Shown here: positions 61,113 to 64,000 of the stretch, piece by piece | Position numbering within the stretch: position 1 is the first letter of the stretch | Layout of the letters: every line of letters starts with the position of its first letter | NCBI GenBank assembly: GCA_016929905.1 | Contig: JAFGHX010000234.1 | Coordinates: 22,811-86,810 of the forward strand | Source of the DNA: Kiritimatiellia bacterium | GTDB lineage: Bacteria; Verrucomicrobiota; Kiritimatiellia; JAFGHX01 | Length of the DNA stretch: 64,000 nt | Direction of reading: 5' to 3' | Translations under genes and position numbers: made by a program | Notes under the pieces: generated by a model | What the model saw: the letters and a program-made list of their open reading frames with translations, nothing else | What the model was told of the DNA's origin: nothing | Databases searched by the model: none

Positions 61113-61508
61113 TCAGTTCGCCTCCGTATTCTCGCCTACGTACCGGTTCCCCTGCGTGACGGCCCGGATGGCGGGGAGCAGCTCCTCGTAGGCCCGATCC
61201 TTGCGCACGTAGCCCGTCGCGCCGGCCTTCAAGACCGCCTGGACCAAGGCGCGCCCGGTATGATTCGACAAGGCGAGAATTCGGATCTGCGGGTTCTCGG
61301 CATGTATGATACGGGTGGCCTCGATCCCGCTCATTCCGGGCATCACGATGTCCATCACAATCAGGCAGGGGCGCAACGACCTGGCCTTGCGGACACTCTC
61401 CTCGCCCGTGGCCGCTTCCCCTACAATCTCGAATCCCGCCTCGGCGCGCAGCAGCGAGCCGACTTCCGCCCGGCTCGCGCCGTGATCATCGACCAGCAAC
61501 ACCTGCAT
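61113..61508 (-). CDS. Stand-alone receiver domain (NarL-type, no output domain)
   Basis: A protein of 131 residues from the ATG at 61508 (MQVLLVDDHG), with AGGGAAG upstream. All receiver residues are present: Asp7-Asp8, phosphoacceptor Asp53 in VMDIVMP, Lys103 in YVRKDR. The sequence is closely similar in pattern to the receiver of the full-length regulator at 59691-60368 (GIEATR, ALSNHTG/ALSGHAN) but ends right after the receiver, with no helix-turn-helix. It could compete for phosphate from the kinase or be a truncated regulator. It faces the kinase gene across 200 bases. Confidence 0.85.
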   Translation of the reverse strand: MQVLLVDDHGASRAEVGSLLRAEAGFEIVGEAATGEESVRKARSLRPCLIVMDIVMPGMSGIEATRIIHAENPQIRILALSNHTGRALVQAVLKAGATGYVRKDRAYEELLPAIRAVTQGNRYVGENTEAN

Positions 61509-61708
61509 CGGATCTTCCCTGCTTCCCTGCATCCCCTCCACTCGCCAGGCACCCTAGCATCCGAGCGTGGCCCGGGGCAATGCGGGATACCCTTAGAACC
61601 GGTTTCAAAAATCCCTACGCGCCTGGCGGGGCGCCGCCGGGGCCCGCGCCGGAATCGGGTTCAGCGAAAGGCTTTACAGGTTCCGCCGCGGCTGATAGGC
61701 TCGCACCG

Positions 61709-63604
61709 ATGAGCGGTAGCCGTACAGCGAGCAGGAAGTTGCGCGAGCGGGAGGCGATCGCGGCGGCGACGGCGGCGCGATCCGCGTTGGACATTCTGAA
61801 TGCGATGGGCGAAGGCGTGGTCTTGATGAGGCTCGACGGTACGATTCTCTCCGTCAACCCGGCGGCCGAGCGCCTTACCGGCTTGCGACAGGCGGATGTG
61901 CTGGGGCGGCCGCTGGAGTGGGTCCTGCCGTTGTTGCTGGAGGACGACGACCTGAAGGCGGCCCAGAAGATGCTGCCTCGGCTGGCGCGCGGCGAGGTGC
62001 CCGCCCTGCGGCCGGTCATCCTGCGGCAGGCGCGCGGGATGGCCGTGCATCTGGATCCGGCCGTTACGTTCATCCGCACGCCGGACGGCCACCCGGTGAC
62101 CGCGGTTCTGACGCTGCGCGACGTGACGAACCTGCACGAGACGAACGAGCTGCTCAAGCGCGTCTTCGACAACACGCACGTACTGATCGCCTATCTGGAC
62201 ACCGATTTGCGCTTCGTGCGCGTCAATGCCGCCTATGGCCGGGCAGGCGGGCACGCGCCGGAGTACTATGTCGGCAAGCGCCATTTCGATCTGTATCCGA
62301 ATGACGAGAATGCCGCCATTTTCCGTCGCGTCATCGACACGGGCCACCCGTACGAAGTGCGGGAGAAAGCATTTGTCTACCCCGACCAACCGCGCCGGGG
62401 GATCACCTGGTGGGATTGGACGCTTCAGCCGGTGAAGGACCGGAAGGGGCGGGTGGACGGTCTGCTGCTGTGTCTGCTGGACGTCACCGAACACCGGCGC
62501 GCGCGCACGGCGCTGGAGCGGAACGAGCGTCGATACCGTGAACTCGTCGAAAACGCGAGCAGCATTATCATGCGCGTGACGCGCGACCATGTCGTCACGT
62601 TCTTCAATGAGTACGCACAGAGTCTGTTCGGCTATTCGGCGGACGAAGCGGTGGGGAGCAGGCTGCAGGGCACAATCGCGCGTGAGCGTGATGCGGCGGG
62701 TCGCGATCTGTGCAGCATGATAGCGGAGATCGCCGCACAGCCCGCCTTGCACGCGTCGGGCGAGAACGAATGCGTCTGCAAGGATGGCCGGCGTGTCTGG
62801 ATCTACTGGGCGAACCGGGCCATTCGCGACGAATCGGGCCGCGTGTCGGAAATCCTGTGCGTGGGCACCGACGTGACGATGCGCCGACGCGCGGAGACGG
62901 AAGCCGGCCGCTACCGCGCCCGGCTCCGTGAGCTGGCCGACCGGCTCTCCGCCCTGGAGGAAACCGAGCGCCGGCGCGTGTCGACGCACATCCACGATAC
63001 GGTCGTCCAATCGCTGTCGCTGGCCAGCACACGGCTGGGCGGGCTGCGCGACGCCGTCGCCGCGGCGGGCCTGAGCGGCGCATGCGCCGGGATCAGCGGG
63101 GTCAGGGCGCTGCTCGATGACGGCTTGCGCGAGTGCCGCCGGCTGATGGCGGATCTGACACCCCCCCTGCTCTATGAACTGGGGCTGGGCCCCGCCTTGA
63201 GCGAATTCGCCGAACGCATGCAGCGGCTGCACGGTACGCGCATCGTCGTGGAGGAGGGCGGGGAGTCTGGGGCCATGGACAATCCGCTGCGTGGCCTGCT
63301 GTTCCAGGCCGCCAGAGAGCTGGTCACCAACGCCGTGAAGCATGCGGGGCCCTGCGAGATCCGCGTCGCGGTCCGGAACCAGCCTGGGCAGATCCGGGTT
63401 CAAGTTGAGGATAACGGGCGCGGGTTCGACCCGCGGACCGTCGATGCAACCGACAATGCCGCATCGGGCGGGTTCGGTCTGTTCAACGTGCGCGAACGGC
63501 TCGAACGGCTCGGCGGCCGGCTCGAAATCCGCTCGGCGCCCGGCGAGGGCACCTGCGCCGTGGTGACGGTGCCTTCGTCGACGCACGGCCCCCGCCTGCC
63601 CTGA
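61709..63604 (+). CDS. PAS-domain sensor histidine kinase (HisKA_3 type)
   Basis: A protein of 631 residues starting MSGSRTASRKLRERE; the upstream site is weak, so the start is approximate. Three PAS domains follow in order (GVVLMRLDGTILSVNPAAER; LIAYLDTDLRFVRVNAAYG; FFNEYAQSLFGYSADEAVG), then a HisKA_3 box ERRRVSTHIHD with probable phosphoacceptor His429, and a HATPase domain (ELVTNAVKHA, VEDNGRGF, GGFGLFNVRERLERLGG). No membrane helix is visible, so it is a soluble sensor. NarX/DegS-type kinases pair with NarL-type regulators, as found directly beside it. Confidence 0.9.
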   Translation: MSGSRTASRKLREREAIAAATAARSALDILNAMGEGVVLMRLDGTILSVNPAAERLTGLRQADVLGRPLEWVLPLLLEDDDLKAAQKMLPRLARGEVPALRPVILRQARGMAVHLDPAVTFIRTPDGHPVTAVLTLRDVTNLHETNELLKRVFDNTHVLIAYLDTDLRFVRVNAAYGRAGGHAPEYYVGKRHFDLYPNDENAAIFRRVIDTGHPYEVREKAFVYPDQPRRGITWWDWTLQPVKDRKGRVDGLLLCLLDVTEHRRARTALERNERRYRELVENASSIIMRVTRDHVVTFFNEYAQSLFGYSADEAVGSRLQGTIARERDAAGRDLCSMIAEIAAQPALHASGENECVCKDGRRVWIYWANRAIRDESGRVSEILCVGTDVTMRRRAETEAGRYRARLRELADRLSALEETERRRVSTHIHDTVVQSLSLASTRLGGLRDAVAAAGLSGACAGISGVRALLDDGLRECRRLMADLTPPLLYELGLGPALSEFAERMQRLHGTRIVVEEGGESGAMDNPLRGLLFQAARELVTNAVKHAGPCEIRVAVRNQPGQIRVQVEDNGRGFDPRTVDATDNAASGGFGLFNVRERLERLGGRLEIRSAPGEGTCAVVTVPSSTHGPRLP

Positions 63605-63960
63605 ACTGAAACTTCCCCGAGTTCCCTCGAAAACCCGCCTTCGCGCGGCGCTACGGCGGGCGCGGCTTGCTCGAGAACTTTCGGCCTGAGGCCGATCAGC
63701 CTATGGCTGAACTCGAGAACCCCCGCCGCAGCGGCGGGATCGACAAAGTTTCCACCTCGTCATATCCGGCGCCGTGCAGCGCGCCGGGGGCCTTACTGAA
63801 CTGAAACTTGCTCGAGAACCCGAAAAGTCTCGTGCTGGTTGGGTCCGGCGGCGCCCGGTACGCCGGAGGCCTTGCTGACCTCTGGGTTGCCGGCAAAGCC
63901 CACTCCAGCCTGGTCTATTCATGAACGTCGTCGCGAGGGCGCGGAGATGGCGGCAGATCA
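63602..63960. repeat. Intergenic repeat region at the window end
   Basis: No gene is supported from 63605 to 64000. CTGAACTGAAACTT occurs at about 63602 and again at about 63797, each followed by C/G-C-T/C-CGAG, and CTCGAGAAC occurs three times (about 63669, 63713, 63811). GC-rich stems such as CCCGCCG-CAG-CGGCGGG lie between. The block ends with a sequence (CCGGCAAAGCCCACTCCAGC to GGTCTATTCATGAA) that looks like a familiar interspersed intergenic element. Confidence 0.5.
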
Positions 63961-64000
63961 AGGGGCGCGTGCCGGCGGCCGGGCGAAGGCGTGTCGAGAC

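Noticed and set aside
63696..63961. Small minus-strand frames in the terminal repeat region as genes
   Set aside because: They translate repeat DNA, have no ribosome-binding sites and no domain-like text.
1..64000. tRNA, rRNA, CRISPR array, transposon or prophage
   Set aside because: No cloverleaf-like segment, spaced direct-repeat array, transposase, integrase or phage structural gene was recognised by eye.

Overview
The window looks like a chromosome segment from a GC-rich, polysaccharide-degrading bacterium of the Planctomycetes-Verrucomicrobia-Chlamydiae group, most likely Kiritimatiellota, Lentisphaerota or a relative. The basis is gene content: six DUF4838-family genes (one decayed), sulfatase, GH29, GH4 and GH140-type enzymes, large secreted CotH/lamin-tail proteins, and an ECF sigma factor of the Rhodopirellula/Verrucomicrobium type followed by a FecR-LamG protein. 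No rRNA, tRNA, CRISPR array, transposase or phage gene was seen. The taxonomic placement is an inference. The base composition allows very long antisense open frames, which were discarded.

Layout. 1-1737: 3' part of a secreted multi-domain protein. 2091-5492 (-): secreted beta-helix protein behind a well-formed promoter. 5800-6800: relic of a heparinase-like gene and an interspersed repeat. 6858-12121 (-): five-gene operon (GH29 fucosidase, HpcH/HpaI aldolase, UxaA-family protein, SDR, transaldolase) that reads as a deoxysugar pathway; a ChbG-type deacetylase (12412-13185, +) diverges from it. 13297-27629 (-): run of DUF4838 genes with a PIG-L deacetylase and one DUF4838 pseudogene inside, under a promoter at 27690-27737. 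27855-30003 (-): ECF sigma factor and FecR-LamG regulator. 30350-42174 (-): two large CotH proteins sharing duplicated modules, separated by a 'graveyard' (33620-36300) of truncated genes including XPB helicase pieces. 42366-43691 (-): GH140-like enzyme. 44040-45974 (+): acetylxylan-esterase-like hydrolase. 46224-48857 (-): sixth DUF4838 gene. 49171-51924 (+): unusual M28-like peptidase/AAC(3) acyltransferase fusion followed by a sulfatase relic. 52164-54451 (-): IclR regulator and sulfatase. 54591-58112 (-): BadF kinase, UroD-like protein and GH4, diverging from an AraC regulator (58269-59117, +). 59691-63604: NarL-type regulator, degenerate receiver, stand-alone receiver and a divergent PAS histidine kinase.

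How it fits together. Secreted DUF4838, beta-helix and CotH/LTD proteins would act outside the cytoplasm on complex, probably sulfated and acetylated glycans. Enzymes without visible signal peptides (fucosidase, GH4, GH140-like, deacetylases, the kinase, the deoxysugar operon) would process the released sugars inside. No transporter gene is visible.

Two dispersed regulatory motifs appear to tie these loci together. One is a 13-bp palindrome of the form TGGA-N5-TCCA in five upstream regions. The other is AAACGTGCACA(G/A), present upstream of the ECF sigma gene itself, both CotH genes and the GH140-like gene. These motifs and the peptidase/AAC(3) fusion are the most novel-looking observations; all functional claims for them are inference from sequence.
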